From Timaviella obliquedivisa GSE-PSE-MK23-08B (GTDB lineage: Bacteria; Cyanobacteriota; Cyanobacteriia; Elainellales; Elainellaceae): a DNA stretch of 64,000 bases. The position numbers and the translations under genes were made by a program. The DNA lies in NCBI GenBank assembly GCA_019358855.1, contig JAHHII010000004.1, forward strand, positions 124,001-188,000. Direction: 5' to 3'. Below the pieces are notes generated by a model. The model made no database searches, had not been told where the DNA came from, and saw only the letters and a list, made by a program, of their open reading frames with translations. Below are positions 36,799-47,794 of the stretch, piece by piece; the stretch's first letter is position 1, and each line of letters starts with the position of its first letter.

Positions 36799-38712
36799 TT
36801 AAGCTGGATAAATCCTCAACCGTCGATTCGGTTCTTCGCCAAAGCTCGACGATTTCAACCGATAATGCTCTACCAACTCATGCTGCATTTTGCGAACTTG
36901 GGGCGATCGCGGCAATAACTCCACAGGCTGACCCTTAGGAATCACAATTTGCTCAACTGCTAACCGCGCTTCTTCCAACGCTTCAATCTCATTATCATCG
37001 CCGTTGCGAGAAAACAAACCAATGTTAATCGGTTCATCTTCACCCGCAACATCCATATGCAGCATCCGCTGAAGCGCTCGAATGATCTGAGGCACGCTGT
37101 TAGACTTAACCGCATGAATCGGAACTTGGCGATTCTGGGCTAGATGACGCAATTTAGAATGGTTTTTGAGATGCGATCGCAACGCCAATACCGCATCTGC
37201 ATCATCAATATCTTTCGTGAGTGTGACCGGAAGATTTAACGCCCGAATGACCTGATCTAACTGATGACGACTCACAGCATAAGGGTAGACGTGCAATGGT
37301 AAGTCTTCACCATTAGCGCCTCGAGTCACACCGACTTCGTCAAACTCAGGGGTGAAGTTCAAGGAGTCGCTGAGAAGTTGATCGAACTGCTGTAGCTCAG
37401 GCTGACGATCAAAGGAGCGACCCCTTGCGGTTATCTCGGAGAGATCCGGCTGACGTTCTAAAAAGGCATGAGAAACCCCGTCCGCCCCTAAATCATTACG
37501 ACGATAAGAAGAAAGCGGTGTCATTTGTCCGGAAGTACGCCAGCCTCCATTGCGACTGCGGCTACCGGGTTGCAAAGCCGCAGCACTTGTCGATGAAGGT
37601 CTATTGGGAGGATGAGGAGCGTCAGGAAACTCGTGGGTAATAATCGTTTTACCCTTCTCGTTGACTGCTCTCACTTGAGGGTTAGGTTGTCGTCCCCGCA
37701 ACAAACTATCGACTGTTTCTGATACATCCTCATGAATGACCCATTTTTGTTGCTCTAGCATCTCTACAGCAATGTCAAATGTGGGTGGAGCTTTGCGCTC
37801 TAAGACGCTCTTTTGGCTGCCTCGCCGCCGGGCTTCATCGTCGCCTAGTGTAACCGATTGAATACCACCCACGAGATCGGACAGCGTTGGGTTTTTAATC
37901 AAGTTTTCAATTCGGTTACCATGAGCGGTGCCAACCAACTGGACACCGCGTTCCGCGATCGTTCGGGCTGCTAAAGCTTCTAGCTCTGTCCCAATTTCGT
38001 CAATGACGATCACTTCTGGCATGTGGTTTTCGACCGCTTCAATCATCACCTGGTGCTGAAGTTCGGGTCTTGCCACCTGCATCCGTCGAGCACGTCCGAT
38101 CGCCGGATGGGGAATATCGCCATCGCCAGCAATTTCATTAGACGTGTCAATAATAACAACGCGCTTGCCCAAGTCATCGGCTAGAACTCTAGCAATTTCT
38201 CGAAGCGCTGTTGTCTTACCTACACCCGGACGACCCAGCATGAGGATCGATCGCCCTGTCTCTACTAAGTCCCTAATCATGCTGATGGTGCCAAAAATAG
38301 CACGACCGACGCGGCAGGTTAAACCAATGACTTCGCCAGCCCGGTTCCGCATGGCGCTAATGCGATGTAAAGTTCGCTCAATGCCAGCCCGGTTGTCGCC
38401 ACTGAACAGACCCACTCGTTCAATGCAGTGATCTAATTCAGCACGGCTTACAGGTGTAGTTGCCAAATACTCAGTTTCACCTGGGAAGCGAGCTTCTGGT
38501 AAGCGTCCTAAATCTAGCACGATCTCTACCAGCTTTTGGCGCTTAGGATGCTGTTTGATCTGCTGACAAAGTTCGTCGGGCAATATTTCTAAAAGCTCAT
38601 CTAAATCATCGGTGACCAAGAAATCTGGGGTGACTTCGTCTTGAATCGTCGTTTGTTCAGATTCAGAAGGCTTGTCAAGTTCGTCGAAAGGATTAGCAGC
38701 GTTGAGTGTCAT
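36799..38712 (-). CDS. SpoIIIAA-like AAA ATPase with R3H domain (Ycf45-like)
   Basis: 637 residues. Residues ~80-350 form a SpoIIIAA/secretion-ATPase-like AAA domain: Walker [19 protein letters not shown], followed by [19 protein letters not shown] and [23 protein letters not shown] low-complexity linker follows (~375-400). The C-terminal ~60 residues carry the R3H single-strand nucleic-acid-binding motif ([30 protein letters not shown]). Cyanobacterial and red-algal plastid Ycf45 proteins share this layout; function is unknown. The linker contains a copy of the dispersed repeat at 37415-37440, translated as part of [12 protein letters not shown]. Confidence 0.88.
   Translation of the reverse strand: MTLNAANPFDELDKPSESEQTTIQDEVTPDFLVTDDLDELLEILPDELCQQIKQHPKRQKLVEIVLDLGRLPEARFPGETEYLATTPVSRAELDHCIERVGLFSGDNRAGIERTLHRISAMRNRAGEVIGLTCRVGRAIFGTISMIRDLVETGRSILMLGRPGVGKTTALREIARVLADDLGKRVVIIDTSNEIAGDGDIPHPAIGRARRMQVARPELQHQVMIEAVENHMPEVIVIDEIGTELEALAARTIAERGVQLVGTAHGNRIENLIKNPTLSDLVGGIQSVTLGDDEARRRGSQKSVLERKAPPTFDIAVEMLEQQKWVIHEDVSETVDSLLRGRQPNPQVRAVNEKGKTIITHEFPDAPHPPNRPSSTSAAALQPGSRSRNGGWRTSGQMTPLSSYRRNDLGADGVSHAFLERQPDLSEITARGRSFDRQPELQQFDQLLSDSLNFTPEFDEVGVTRGANGEDLPLHVYPYAVSRHQLDQVIRALNLPVTLTKDIDDADAVLALRSHLKNHSKLRHLAQNRQVPIHAVKSNSVPQIIRALQRMLHMDVAGEDEPINIGLFSRNGDDNEIEALEEARLAVEQIVIPKGQPVELLPRSPQVRKMQHELVEHYRLKSSSFGEEPNRRLRIYPA
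37415..37440 (+). repeat. Dispersed short repeat, copy E (inside R3H ATPase gene)
   Basis: GAGCGACCCCTTGCGGTTAT then CTCGGA; same core as copies A-C with one inserted T. It is in frame within the linker of the host gene, so the protein tolerates it. Confidence 0.5.
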
Positions 38713-38786
38713 GGGGAGTAATGTCAGGTTCCTGATGGCAGTGGAGCGGTGGTCAGTATTCTGAGTCAGGTCGGAATCTTAGTTGA

Positions 38787-39926
38787 TTAAATGAGTTTAA
38801 CCAGAGGCAATTCTGGAATGGCAGGTTTTAGGGGCATAGTTTTCAGGGGTGAAATTAAGGTATGGGCGAGGTGAACGCAGTCCCACAGCAGATCTGGAGC
38901 ATCCTCAAGACGAGTTGATGAATGAACAGATGTTTGAGTGAGTATAGGTGGATGTCTTGATTGATCTTCTAGCTGCTCTAGAACGGGAGACAGTAAAGCT
39001 CGGGCATAGCTACCGTAGGCAATTCCAGCGATCGCCTTTTTACCACCGTTTCCTCGCAATAATCCTTGCACCCTTAGTTTTTCAACAGTATGACTATTAG
39101 TCCCGCCTGCAAGCTGCACATATCCTGGCAAATCAGCTGCCAGAACCTTCTGTCCTAGCTTTACAGCAGCGCGAGTTGCGCCATCACCTAGGTCACCGCT
39201 CATGGGTCTACCATCAGTCTGCCAAATCAATGCACAAGGGAGAGGAGCAATTAGATCATGAAGCGCCCTTAGGTAGCCAATCAAGTCTTCTCCATTAGGG
39301 CAGCTAATAGCAATAAGTTTAAGCTTAGGGATTTGAGGCGCGATCGCCTCCCAGAGTTTGGCAAAATCCTCCAATCTTCCTACTTGGGTATGAATTTCTA
39401 CAGCATCGACCCCCGTCAGCACCAGGGGGGCGATCGCGGCTGGTGTCAGTCGATGCGATCGCGTTCCAATGATATTGATAGGACAAATAGGCAAGCAGCG
39501 TCCACAGCCATAGCAACGACTGTCAATAACGCCCGAAAACCCCTCAGAACTAAAGGCGATCGCTTGAGCAGGACAGATCGATTCACACGGACGCAGGCAG
39601 TCTGAAGGGCAAAAGGTTGGGTCAAATTCGGCTTTTCGGAAATGAGGGTCTTCCCCATCATTAAGGCTGACCATTAACCATGGATATCCAGGTCGAAAGC
39701 CGCGGGATCGGGCTTCATTAGCAAGACTGCCAGCCACTTGTAGCGCTTCACGGGCGGCAAAAATGACTGCGGGATCAGCAGCGACATCAATACAGTCAGC
39801 ACCCGCCAAGGCGTAGGACAGGGTCAAACTTCGGATTGCAGGGAGGTTCTGAAAGCTGGCTCCGCAAATGAGCTTGAACCAGTTACCGTCCCTTAAGGAT
39901 TGCAGAGGATGAAGTAAGTAAGTCAC
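38787..39926 (-). CDS. ldpA: Circadian clock-associated Fe-S protein LdpA
   Basis: 379 residues from a GTG. The N-terminal part (SLRDGNWFKLICGASFQNLPAIRSLTLSYALAGADCIDVAADPAV) is characteristic of LdpA. Two ferredoxin-like cluster motifs follow: CPSDCLRPCESICP and CYGCGRCLPICP. In Synechococcus elongatus LdpA binds Fe-S clusters and relays redox (light) information to the circadian clock period. Its neighbours are the R3H ATPase (74 bp downstream, same strand) and ndhN (upstream, same strand); I recall ldpA-ndhN adjacency in other cyanobacteria. Confidence 0.93.
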   Translation of the reverse strand: MTYLLHPLQSLRDGNWFKLICGASFQNLPAIRSLTLSYALAGADCIDVAADPAVIFAAREALQVAGSLANEARSRGFRPGYPWLMVSLNDGEDPHFRKAEFDPTFCPSDCLRPCESICPAQAIAFSSEGFSGVIDSRCYGCGRCLPICPINIIGTRSHRLTPAAIAPLVLTGVDAVEIHTQVGRLEDFAKLWEAIAPQIPKLKLIAISCPNGEDLIGYLRALHDLIAPLPCALIWQTDGRPMSGDLGDGATRAAVKLGQKVLAADLPGYVQLAGGTNSHTVEKLRVQGLLRGNGGKKAIAGIAYGSYARALLSPVLEQLEDQSRHPPILTQTSVHSSTRLEDAPDLLWDCVHLAHTLISPLKTMPLKPAIPELPLVKLI

Positions 39927-40078
39927 TCTTCTATACTAAAGGCTTCCTTTAGAAAAGACGATGACCTACACTACAGTTCTTTAAAAAGCGCAACATGAGT
40001 AATAGCTGTGATCCCCAATCAGATCCTAGATGTCTGGAGAAGATGTTCAGTCTTCTAAGAGATCACCGAGTTCATGCT

Positions 40079-40555
40079 CTATGCTGCCCTTAGGAACTCG
40101 CTTAGAGGCTTCCAGTTAAAGCTACGATCGCCGCCCATCTCTACTACTACCTTAATTCTTGGCTCCATTGTCGGTAGCGCGATCAAAAACTGTAGCTCCT
40201 GTTGTGAAAGCACTCCTCCTTCCAGCAGCCAAATCACCAGCCCCTTGGATTTAGGCGGCAGGGTTTCTAACTGATATTTGGCGGCAGGCGGTAAGAAATA
40301 GGTATATCCAACTGCGCCTTCCTTCCCTGTATTTTTTTTACCCAAGTGGGGTGGACGAACCCCATGCACTCCTAGTAGGTAAGCACCTAAATCACCTAAT
40401 CCGCGAGCGCTGATGTTCATCATGCCATAGCCCGCAGCCCTGACTCGACGTTGATAGCGTCCTTCAGCACCGCCCTCAAGAGGAATCGTGATCCCAACTG
40501 CGCCGGAGGTTTCCAGAGCTTTAATGAACGGTTTACCAGTCGTGATCAACGCCAT
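40079..40555 (-). CDS. ndhN: NAD(P)H-quinone oxidoreductase subunit N
   Basis: 158 residues. MALITTGKPFIKALETSGAV, GRYQRRVRAAGYGMMNISARGLGDLGAYL and the C-terminal VVEMGGDRSFNWKPL are characteristic of NdhN, an oxygenic-phototroph-specific subunit of the thylakoid NDH-1 complex that serves respiration and cyclic electron flow. Full length for the family. It is divergent from the ribosomal cluster and 152 bp upstream of ldpA. Confidence 0.96.
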   Translation of the reverse strand: MALITTGKPFIKALETSGAVGITIPLEGGAEGRYQRRVRAAGYGMMNISARGLGDLGAYLLGVHGVRPPHLGKKNTGKEGAVGYTYFLPPAAKYQLETLPPKSKGLVIWLLEGGVLSQQELQFLIALPTMEPRIKVVVEMGGDRSFNWKPLSEFLRAA

Positions 40556-41124
40556 AAGTCCTGTGTCCTTTCCTGTGGTTCACGTCAGCCTTAGCTGATT
40601 ATAGTGAGGTGGCGATCGCACTTCAAGCCACTTCTGTCGCTCTTTTTATAGTCAACTGAATAGTATCCCCTGATCCAGAGGTTTCCATAATTTTCTCTCA
40701 CTGAACCCTACTCTGGATGAAATAAGAAAGGTTGTGTCGTACTAGACATATTTTTAAAGAATTAGTAGACAACCGCATGTTTATTGCTTATGATTGGTAG
40801 CTGTTGCCGAAATAAGGCGATCGAATTACCCAGCGTTAAACATTGGTAAAGCGCTTGAGAATAGTTCGCGCTACAGGGATACTGAGCAGTTTACTGTTCA
40901 AGTCCTGGCACTTTCAGGCTGAAGCGAACGAGATCTTCTTAGAACTCTTCAAGCCTGCTTGAGCTATTGCAAAGGTTTGACGCAACCCTCTTGCCGAAAG
41001 GTAGAGAGTTTTGCGCTGAGCCTCTGCTTTAACCCAACCGGAGATTAACAGACTGGCGTGTTCTGATACAGAGCGCAAGCGCCAGTTTGCTCCAATGCAC
41101 CGTGTAAAACAGGGGAGACGTACT
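40556..41124. promoter_or_regulatory. Divergent ndhN / rplC promoter region
   Basis: 569 bp without a gene. It contains a HIP1 octamer near 40613 and an ACTGGCG/CGCCAGT inverted repeat at 41052-41086 with a 21-nt loop, placed in the probable leader of rplC. The ribosome-binding site AGGGGAG at 41111-41117 fixes the rplC start. A leader hairpin could serve autogenous control of the ribosomal operon, but that is speculation. Confidence 0.4.
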
Positions 41125-41760
41125 GTGTCCGTTGGTATTCTAGGCACAAAACTTGGCATGACCCAGATATTCAATGAGGCAGGACTCGCAGTTCCTGTCA
41201 CCGTTGTTCAAGCGGGGCCATGCACAGTTACACAAATTAAAACCGCTCAGACCGATGGCTACACAGCTATCCAACTCGGCTTCGGTGAGACTAAGGTCAA
41301 ATCGTTGACTAAGCCTGAGTTGGGTCACTTGGTAAAGTCGAGTGCTGCACCGTTGCGGCATTTACAGGAGTACCGTCTCGGCGATGTTACCCCGTATGAA
41401 CTTGGTCAAGAAGTGAAAGCAGATGCGTTTGAAGTCGGTCAGCTCGTTGATGTAGTCGGTACCAGTATCGGTAAAGGCTTCGCGGGCTATCAAAAGCGTC
41501 ATAACTTCAGGCGAGGGCCCATGTCTCACGGTTCTAAGAACCATAGAGAACCTGGATCTACAGGGGCAGGTACCACGCCAGGTCGAGTTTATCCTGGGAA
41601 GCGGATGGCGGGGCAGATGGGCAACGTCCGAGTTACGGTTCGGAAGTTGACTGTAATTAGAGTAGATGCAGAACGTAACTTGATTTTGATTAAGGGTGCA
41701 GTTCCCGGCAAACCCGGCGCATTGCTAAACATTCTGCCTGCAACAATTGTTGGAAAGTAG
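41125..41760 (+). CDS. rplC: 50S ribosomal protein L3
   Basis: 211 residues from GTG 41125 ([16 protein letters not shown]), with AGGGGAG seven bases upstream; the ten extra upstream codons in the open frame are discarded. The conserved loop [34 protein letters not shown], close to the peptidyl-transferase centre, is intact. L3 is an early 23S rRNA-binding protein. It is the first gene of the cluster here; rpsJ, which precedes it in E. coli, is absent, as usual in cyanobacteria. Confidence 0.98.
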   Translation: MSVGILGTKLGMTQIFNEAGLAVPVTVVQAGPCTVTQIKTAQTDGYTAIQLGFGETKVKSLTKPELGHLVKSSAAPLRHLQEYRLGDVTPYELGQEVKADAFEVGQLVDVVGTSIGKGFAGYQKRHNFRRGPMSHGSKNHREPGSTGAGTTPGRVYPGKRMAGQMGNVRVTVRKLTVIRVDAERNLILIKGAVPGKPGALLNILPATIVGK

Positions 41761-41781
41761 CGGGAGCGGAGAGAGACTGCA

Positions 41782-42420
41782 ATGGTTGATTGCACAGTAA
41801 AAAATTGGGATGGCGAAGACAGCGGTACAGCATCGCTGGAATTAAAAGTTGCCAAAGAAGAAACTGCTTCCCACGTTGTTCATCGAGCGTTAGTTCGTCA
41901 GATGAACAATTCTCGCCAGGGAACGGTTTCGACTAAAACCCGTGCTGAGGTTAGAGGTGGTGGACGTAAGCCTTGGCGGCAGAAGGGAACAGGGCGCGCT
42001 CGTGCGGGTTCTAGTCGTTCTCCTCTGTGGAGGGGGGGTGGAGTGATCTTTGGCCCTAAGCCCAGAGATTTCTCGGTCAAAATGAACCGCAAAGAGCGAC
42101 AGTTGGCACTGCGAACTGCATTCTACGGTCGGGTAGAAGACTTAGTAGTGGTTGCAGATTTTGCGGAGCAGTTATCTCGTCCTAAGACCAAAGACTTGCT
42201 GTCGGCAATGTCTCGCTGGGGCGTTGAGCCAGAATCTAAGGTGCTACTAATTGTTGCTGAACGCAATGAGAACGTGTATCTGTCAAGCCGCAACATTGCT
42301 AAGCTGCGGATGATTTCTGCCTCAAACCTGAATGTCTTTGACATTTTGGCAGCCGATAAAATCGTGGCGACTGAAGAAGCGATCGCAAAAATTCAGGAGG
42401 TATACGGTGGCCAAGTTTGA
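41782..42420 (+). CDS. rplD: 50S ribosomal protein L4
   Basis: 212 residues; [34 protein letters not shown] is the extended loop reaching the nascent-peptide exit tunnel. In E. coli L4 also represses the S10 operon; the same in this organism is not shown. Its last 14 bases overlap the start of rplW. Confidence 0.98.
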   Translation: MVDCTVKNWDGEDSGTASLELKVAKEETASHVVHRALVRQMNNSRQGTVSTKTRAEVRGGGRKPWRQKGTGRARAGSSRSPLWRGGGVIFGPKPRDFSVKMNRKERQLALRTAFYGRVEDLVVVADFAEQLSRPKTKDLLSAMSRWGVEPESKVLLIVAERNENVYLSSRNIAKLRMISASNLNVFDILAADKIVATEEAIAKIQEVYGGQV

Positions 42421-42709
42421 TCCTCGTAATCTTCCAGATTTAGTACGCCGTCCTTTGGTAACAGAGAAAGCGACCTTGCTGTTAGAGCAAAATAAGTACA
42501 CCTTCGAAGTTGCCCCTAAAGCAACTAAGCCGCAAATTAAGGCAGCGATCGAAGAGTTATTTGAAGTTAAAGTCGTCGATGTAAATACCCAGACTCCTCC
42601 TAGAAAGGATCGCCGCGTGGGTAAGTTTTTAGGACACCGCGCTCAATACAAAAGGGCCGTTGTCACCCTGGCATCAGGGGATTCAATCACCCTGTTCCCT
42701 GAAGTCTAA
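42407..42709 (+). CDS. rplW: 50S ribosomal protein L23
   Basis: 100 residues from GTG 42407 with CAGGAGG six bases upstream, which overrides the longer open frame. The sequence [25 protein letters not shown] and the C-terminal [18 protein letters not shown] are typical. L23 lines the tunnel exit and docks trigger factor and SRP. It overlaps rplD by 14 bases, pointing to coupled translation. Confidence 0.97.
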   Translation: MAKFDPRNLPDLVRRPLVTEKATLLLEQNKYTFEVAPKATKPQIKAAIEELFEVKVVDVNTQTPPRKDRRVGKFLGHRAQYKRAVVTLASGDSITLFPEV

Positions 42710-42731
42710 AATTCTTTGAGAGCTTGAGATT

Positions 42732-43595
42732 ATGGGTATTCGTTCTTTCAAACCTTATACACCTGGCACCCGACAGCGTGTTGTCTCAGATTTTTCTGAG
42801 ATTACGAAGTCAACACCTGAGAAGTCGCTAACTTACTCGGTTCACAGCCCCAAGGGGCGGAACAACCGAGGTGTCATCACCTGCCGTCATCGGGGTGGTG
42901 GGCACAAACAGCTATACCGGATGGTGGATTTCCGTCGGAACAAGCACAACATTCCTGCTAAAGTAGCCGCTATTGAGTATGACCCTAACCGGAATGCTCG
43001 TTTGGCGTTGCTGTTCTACCGCGATGGTGAGAAGCGCTATATTATTCATCCCGCTAATTTGGCAGTAGGGGCGATCGTTATTTCAGGTTCCGATTCGCCT
43101 TTTGAAGTCGGGAATGCCTTGCCATTAGGCAATATGCCCTTAGGTACAACCGTTCATAACGTTGAGCTAGTTGCTGGCAAAGGCGGACAAATCGTTCGTG
43201 CAGCAGGTACATCTGCTCAGGTAGTTGCGAAAGAGGGTGATTACGTCACGCTGCGTTTGCCTTCTACTGAAGTTCGTCTTGTTCGCAAAGAATGCTACGC
43301 CACCATTGGGCAAGTCGGTAACGGCGACGTTCGCAACACTAGCTTTGGTAAAGCTGGACGCAAGCGCTGGAAAGGTCGTAGACCTCAAGTTCGCGGTAGC
43401 GTCATGAACCCTGTGGATCACCCCCATGGTGGTGGTGAAGGACGGGCACCGATTGGTCGTCCTGGACCTGTTACGCCTTGGGGTAAGCCAACGTTGGGCT
43501 ACAAGACTCGGAAGAAGAAGAAGCTGAGCAGTCGGTTAATTGTTCGTCGTCGTCGTCGTACCTCCAAGCGAGGCAGAGGCGGTCGGGAGTCTTAA
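42732..43595 (+). CDS. rplB: 50S ribosomal protein L2
   Basis: 287 residues. The C-terminal [18 protein letters not shown] loop with the invariant His near the peptidyl-transferase centre is present, as is the basic tail [18 protein letters not shown]2 is needed for subunit association. Gap to rplW is 22 bp. Confidence 0.99.
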   Translation: MGIRSFKPYTPGTRQRVVSDFSEITKSTPEKSLTYSVHSPKGRNNRGVITCRHRGGGHKQLYRMVDFRRNKHNIPAKVAAIEYDPNRNARLALLFYRDGEKRYIIHPANLAVGAIVISGSDSPFEVGNALPLGNMPLGTTVHNVELVAGKGGQIVRAAGTSAQVVAKEGDYVTLRLPSTEVRLVRKECYATIGQVGNGDVRNTSFGKAGRKRWKGRRPQVRGSVMNPVDHPHGGGEGRAPIGRPGPVTPWGKPTLGYKTRKKKKLSSRLIVRRRRRTSKRGRGGRES

Positions 43596-43633
43596 GGTTC
43601 TACACGTTTTTCTGTATGTGAGTTGAAATTATT

Positions 43634-43912
43634 ATGTCTCGCTCTCTTAAAAAAGGTCCGTTTGTTGCAGACCATTTGCTCAGCAAAGTAGAAGCGCTCA
43701 ATAACAAGGGCGAAAAGCAGTTGATTAAAACCTGGTCAAGAGCTTCTACAATTTTGCCTCAAATGATTGGACATACCATTGCCGTTCACAACGGTCGCCA
43801 GCATGTGCCCGTCTATGTGACTGAGCAAATGGTAGGTCACAAGCTAGGGGAATTTGCCCCAACCCGAACCTTCCGGGGTCACGCCAAAAGCGATAAGAAG
43901 GCACGTCGATAG
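43634..43912 (+). CDS. rpsS: 30S ribosomal protein S19
   Basis: 92 residues, [16 protein letters not shown] at the start and [21 protein letters not shown] at the end, full length. S19 binds 16S rRNA in the head of the small subunit with S13 near the A site. 38 bp after rplB. Confidence 0.98.
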   Translation: MSRSLKKGPFVADHLLSKVEALNNKGEKQLIKTWSRASTILPQMIGHTIAVHNGRQHVPVYVTEQMVGHKLGEFAPTRTFRGHAKSDKKARR

Positions 43913-43932
43913 GAAGCCGCTAGGAGAAAACG

Positions 43933-44289
43933 ATGGCTCTTGAAAATGGAGAAGTTAAGGCGGTTGCTCGCTTCATTCGGATGTCACCCCACAAGGTACG
44001 TCGAGTCCTGGATCAAATTCGGGGGCGTTCTTATCGGGAAGCGCTGATCATTCTGGAATTCATGCCCTATCGAGCGTGTGAACCCATTTTGAAGGTGCTC
44101 CGGTCAGCAGTAGCGAACGCCGAGCATAACGAAGGATATACCCCAGCAGATTTGGTGGTTGCTCAAGCATTTGCGGATCAAGGTCCTGTGCTAAAGCGTT
44201 TCCGCCCTCGTGCACAAGGTCGGGCATATCAAATCCGTAAGCCGACTTGTCACATCACGATTACCGTTGCCCCTGGCGCGGAAGCATAA
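43933..44289 (+). CDS. rplV: 50S ribosomal protein L22
   Basis: 118 residues. [30 protein letters not shown] and the tunnel-facing hairpin [28 protein letters not shown] are intact. The AGGAG ribosome-binding site lies eight bases upstream. Contributes to the exit-tunnel constriction with L4. Confidence 0.98.
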   Translation: MALENGEVKAVARFIRMSPHKVRRVLDQIRGRSYREALIILEFMPYRACEPILKVLRSAVANAEHNEGYTPADLVVAQAFADQGPVLKRFRPRAQGRAYQIRKPTCHITITVAPGAEA

Positions 44290-44322
44290 TCGCATCACAT
44301 TATTGATCTCAGAGGACGCACC

Positions 44323-45078
44323 GTGGGACAGAAGATTCATCCAGTCGGCTTCAGGCTCGGTATTACCCAAGAGCATCGCTCTCGTTGGTTTGCCGATTCC
44401 GACCGCTATCCAAAACTTCTTCAAGAAGATTACACCATCCGGAACTTCATTGAGAAGAATCCTTATAAGCTGAAAAGCTTAGACAGCCCTGGTATTTCTC
44501 AGGTGCGAATTGAGCGCAAAGCCGATCAAATTGATCTCGAAGTCCACACGGCGCGTCCTGGCGTTGTGGTTGGACGGGGCGGTCAGGGCATCGAAGAATT
44601 AAGAGTTGGTTTACAAAAGGCGTTGGGTAACACCGATCGCCAAATCCGCATCAACGTCATTGAAGTGGCGCGAGTCGATGCTGATTCTGGCTTGATTGCT
44701 GAGTACGTGGGGCAGCAACTCGAGCGTCGGGTTTCCTTCCGCCGAGTGGTTCGCCAAGCAATTCAGCGGGCACAGCGAGCAGGCATTGAAGGGATCAAGA
44801 TTCAGGTTAGCGGACGACTTAATGGAGCAGAGATTGCTCGGACTGAGTACACGCGTGAAGGTAAGGTGCCGCTCCATACTCTGCGGGCTGATATTGATTA
44901 CGCTTACCGCACAGCCCAAACTATTTACGGCATTTTGGGCATTAAAGTTTGGGTGTTTAAAGGTGAGATTATTCCTGGTCAGGAAATCGAGGCTCAACCT
45001 GCTAACGCTCAACCTCGTCGTCGGCAACAACAGCAGCGCCGTCGTCAGCAGTACGAAGACCGCTCCAACGAGGGATAG
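44323..45078 (+). CDS. rpsC: 30S ribosomal protein S3
   Basis: 251 residues from [28 protein letters not shown] opens it; the KH domain is seen at [15 protein letters not shown]. The C-terminal tail is extended and rich in Gln and Arg ([17 protein letters not shown]), longer than in E. coli but common in cyanobacteria. Helps form the mRNA entry tunnel and helicase. Confidence 0.98.
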   Translation: MGQKIHPVGFRLGITQEHRSRWFADSDRYPKLLQEDYTIRNFIEKNPYKLKSLDSPGISQVRIERKADQIDLEVHTARPGVVVGRGGQGIEELRVGLQKALGNTDRQIRINVIEVARVDADSGLIAEYVGQQLERRVSFRRVVRQAIQRAQRAGIEGIKIQVSGRLNGAEIARTEYTREGKVPLHTLRADIDYAYRTAQTIYGILGIKVWVFKGEIIPGQEIEAQPANAQPRRRQQQQRRRQQYEDRSNEG

Positions 45079-45083
45079 AGATT

Positions 45084-45506
45084 ATGTTAAGTCCTAAAAG
45101 AACTAAGTTTCGGAAACAGCATCGCGGGCGGATGCGCGGGATGGCAACTGCTGGCAACAAAGTCGACTTTGGCGATTTTGCATTGCAGGCATTAGAGCCA
45201 TCCTGGATCACTGCTCGCCAGATTGAAGCTAGTCGGCGTGCTATGACTCGCTATATTCGCCGGGGCGGTCAGATCTGGATTCGGATTTTTCCAGATAAAT
45301 CGGTGACCATGCGTCCTGCTGAAACTCGGATGGGTTCAGGTAAAGGGAACCCTGAGTTTTGGGTAGCCGTTGTGAAGCCGGGTCGAGTGATGTTTGAAAT
45401 TGGCGGTGTGCCTGAAGAAACTGCCCGTGAGGCGATGCGCCTGGCATCCTTTAAGTTGCCAATCAAGACTAAGTTTATTGTTCGCCCAGCGGAAGGAGAA
45501 TTTTAA
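45084..45506 (+). CDS. rplP: 50S ribosomal protein L16
   Basis: 140 residues, [19 protein letters not shown] with the family-typical Arg-rich start; [29 protein letters not shown] is the conserved core near the A site. Five bases after rpsC, two before rpmC: tight operon spacing. Confidence 0.98.
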   Translation: MLSPKRTKFRKQHRGRMRGMATAGNKVDFGDFALQALEPSWITARQIEASRRAMTRYIRRGGQIWIRIFPDKSVTMRPAETRMGSGKGNPEFWVAVVKPGRVMFEIGGVPEETAREAMRLASFKLPIKTKFIVRPAEGEF

Positions 45507-45508
45507 TC

Positions 45509-45730
45509 ATGCCTTTACCCAAGGTTGATGAAATTAAAGATTTGAGCGATCAAGAGCTGAGCGATCAAATTACGACGGTTAAGAAGGATCTGTTTCAACT
45601 GCGCTTTCAGAAAGCTACCCGTCAGATGGATAAGCCCCATCAGTTCAAGCACAAGCGCCATCGTCTGGCTCAACTCATGACCATTGAACGACAGCGCCAA
45701 TTAGCGGCTTCCGCCAGTTTAGAGGAGTAG
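45509..45730 (+). CDS. rpmC: 50S ribosomal protein L29
   Basis: 73 residues, two long helices ([43 protein letters not shown]). L29 sits beside L23 at the tunnel exit. Gap to rplP is two bases. Confidence 0.95.
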   Translation: MPLPKVDEIKDLSDQELSDQITTVKKDLFQLRFQKATRQMDKPHQFKHKRHRLAQLMTIERQRQLAASASLEE

Positions 45731-45735
45731 GCTTT

Positions 45736-45987
45736 ATGGCAGTCAAAGAGAGAGTCGGCTTAGTAGTAAGCGACAAAATGCAGAAAACGGTGGTGGTGGC
45801 GATCGAAAACCGTGCACCACACCCGAAGTACAAGAAGATCATGGTTCGTACCAAGCGATATAAAGTCCATGATGAAGAAAATAAGTGTCAGATAGGCGAT
45901 CGCGTTCGCATTCAAGAGACTCGTCCCCTTAGCCGCACCAAGCGCTGGGCTGTGATTGAGATTCTGGGTAATGCCCCCGACGTTTAA
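45736..45987 (+). CDS. rpsQ: 30S ribosomal protein S17
   Basis: 83 residues with an OB-fold; [40 protein letters not shown] is the classic S17 core, and [14 protein letters not shown] near the end confirms it. A primary 16S rRNA binder. Five bases after rpmC. Confidence 0.97.
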   Translation: MAVKERVGLVVSDKMQKTVVVAIENRAPHPKYKKIMVRTKRYKVHDEENKCQIGDRVRIQETRPLSRTKRWAVIEILGNAPDV

Positions 45988-46023
45988 GAGCCACATATTT
46001 CCGATAACTAGGGGAACAAGGCG

Positions 46024-46389
46024 ATGATTCAACAGGAAAGTTATTTAAACGTAGCGGATAACAGCGGCGCTCGTAAGCTGATGTGTATCCGTGTATTAGG
46101 CGGCAACCGTCGCTATGCCGGAGTTGGTGATGTGATCATTGCCGTTGTGAAAGATGCAATTCCCAACATGGCCGTGAAGAAATCTGATGTAGTCCGGGCA
46201 GTTGTAGTCCGCACGCGCAAAGGATTACGTCGCGATAGCGGTATGAGCATTCGATTTGATGACAATGCTGCTGTCATTATTAATGCAGACGGAAACCCTA
46301 AGGGAACGCGGGTGTTTGGTCCAGTTGCACGGGAACTGCGCGACAAAAGCTTTACTAAAATCGTGTCTCTGGCTCCGGAGGTGCTGTGA
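46024..46389 (+). CDS. rplN: 50S ribosomal protein L14
   Basis: 121 residues; [27 protein letters not shown] and [31 protein letters not shown] are full-length L14. L14 forms an intersubunit bridge and is the docking site of the silencing factor RsfS. The last base of its TGA is the first base of the rplX ATG. Confidence 0.98.
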   Translation: MIQQESYLNVADNSGARKLMCIRVLGGNRRYAGVGDVIIAVVKDAIPNMAVKKSDVVRAVVVRTRKGLRRDSGMSIRFDDNAAVIINADGNPKGTRVFGPVARELRDKSFTKIVSLAPEVL

Positions 46390-46739
46390 TGCCAAAACAA
46401 ACTAAGAAAACTCCTCAACGCACCACTATTCATGTCAAAAAAGGCGATACCGTTCAGGTCATTGCTGGCAGGGATAAAGGCACTATTGGCGAAGTCTTAA
46501 AGACTTATCCTGCCAACAGTAAGGTGTTAGTGAAAGGAGTCAACATCAAGACTAAGCACATTAAACCTCAGCAGGAAGGTGAATCCGGTCAGATCACGAC
46601 GACCGAGTTTCCCATTCATAGCTCTAATGTCATGGTGTATTCCACCCAACAGAAGATTGCTAGCCGTATTTGTTACACCGTCGATGCGGATGGTCGTAAA
46701 GTACGAATGCTGAAGAAAACGGGCGAGATTATTGACTAA
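46389..46739 (+). CDS. rplX: 50S ribosomal protein L24
   Basis: 116 residues from ATG 46389; GGAGGTG five bases upstream favours this over the GTG at 46386. The KOW motif [23 protein letters not shown] is clear. L24 initiates large-subunit assembly. TGATG overlap with rplN indicates coupling. Confidence 0.96.
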   Translation: MPKQTKKTPQRTTIHVKKGDTVQVIAGRDKGTIGEVLKTYPANSKVLVKGVNIKTKHIKPQQEGESGQITTTEFPIHSSNVMVYSTQQKIASRICYTVDADGRKVRMLKKTGEIID

Positions 46740-46783
46740 TCATTCTTCCCTGACCAAGTCCAGGGACATTTAAGGATAAACAG

Positions 46784-47329
46784 ATGAACGATACACTGAA
46801 GGCTCTTTACCTGGAAAAAGTTGTTCCTAAGCTTATGGAACAATTCCAATACCAAAACATTCACCAGGTGCCCAAGGTTATTAAAGTAACCATGAATAGG
46901 GGTTTGGGAGAAGCCGCTCAAAATGCTAAGGCAATGGAAGCTTCGATTAATGAGATTAGTGTGATTACAGGACAAAAACCTGTTGTGACCCGTGCGAAGA
47001 AGGCGATCGCCGGATTCAAAATTCGTCAGGGAATGCCTGTAGGTATTATGGTGACGCTGCGTGCAGACCGGATGTACTCCTTTCTTAATCGCCTCATTAA
47101 CCTGTCTCTCCCTCGGATTCGAGATTTTCGGGGCGTTAGTCCGAAAAGCTTTGATGGGCGTGGGAACTACACGCTGGGCTTGCGTGAACAGTTGATTTTC
47201 CCCGAAGTCGAATACGACTCCGTAGACCAAGTCCGAGGCATGGACATCTCCATCATCACAACTGCCCAAACCGATGAAGAGGGTCGAGCCTTGCTAAAAG
47301 AACTAGGAATGCCCTTCCGGGATAACTGA
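46784..47329 (+). CDS. rplE: 50S ribosomal protein L5
   Basis: 181 residues; [27 protein letters not shown] and [29 protein letters not shown] are diagnostic. L5 binds 5S rRNA in the central protuberance. One HIP1 site lies within it near 47001. Confidence 0.98.
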   Translation: MNDTLKALYLEKVVPKLMEQFQYQNIHQVPKVIKVTMNRGLGEAAQNAKAMEASINEISVITGQKPVVTRAKKAIAGFKIRQGMPVGIMVTLRADRMYSFLNRLINLSLPRIRDFRGVSPKSFDGRGNYTLGLREQLIFPEVEYDSVDQVRGMDISIITTAQTDEEGRALLKELGMPFRDN

Positions 47330-47354
47330 GGCATATCTTCACAAAGAGGAAATT

Positions 47355-47756
47355 ATGGCGGCTAATGACACAATTGCAGATATGCTGACGCGCATCCGGA
47401 ATGCAGGTTTGGCGCGGCATCAGACGACAGACATACCATCCACTAAAATGACCCGCAGTATTGCGGCAGTGTTACAAAACGAAGGCTTTATCGAAGGCTT
47501 CTCTGAAACAGAGGACGGCGTTAAGCGGACGTTAGTGGTGGCACTAAAATATAAAGGTAAGGCGCGTCGCCCTTTAATCACAACCCTTAAGCGGGTGAGC
47601 AAGCCTGGACTTCGGGTTTATTCCAACCGTAAAGAACTCCCTCGAGTTTTAGGCGGCATTGGGATTGCCATTATTTCGACCTCCAGCGGCATCATGACCG
47701 ACCGCGATGCTCGGCGGCAAGGGTTAGGGGGCGAAGTCCTCTGTTATGTCTGGTAG
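47355..47756 (+). CDS. rpsH: 30S ribosomal protein S8
   Basis: 133 residues; [19 protein letters not shown] at the start and [26 protein letters not shown] at the end. rpsN (S14), which precedes S8 in many bacteria, is missing here, as is usual for cyanobacterial spc clusters. Confidence 0.98.
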   Translation: MAANDTIADMLTRIRNAGLARHQTTDIPSTKMTRSIAAVLQNEGFIEGFSETEDGVKRTLVVALKYKGKARRPLITTLKRVSKPGLRVYSNRKELPRVLGGIGIAIISTSSGIMTDRDARRQGLGGEVLCYVW

Positions 47757-47794
47757 GGCATAGAAAAGAATTTATTTGTCCAGGAGAAACGATC

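Noticed and set aside
41095-41124. Upstream ATG start for rplC giving ten extra residues
   Set aside because: The strong AGGGGAG ribosome-binding site and the conserved L3 N-terminus support GTG 41125.
44696-45097. 133-residue alternate-frame ORF inside rpsC
   Set aside because: Overlaps S3 completely in another frame and is explained by codon bias.
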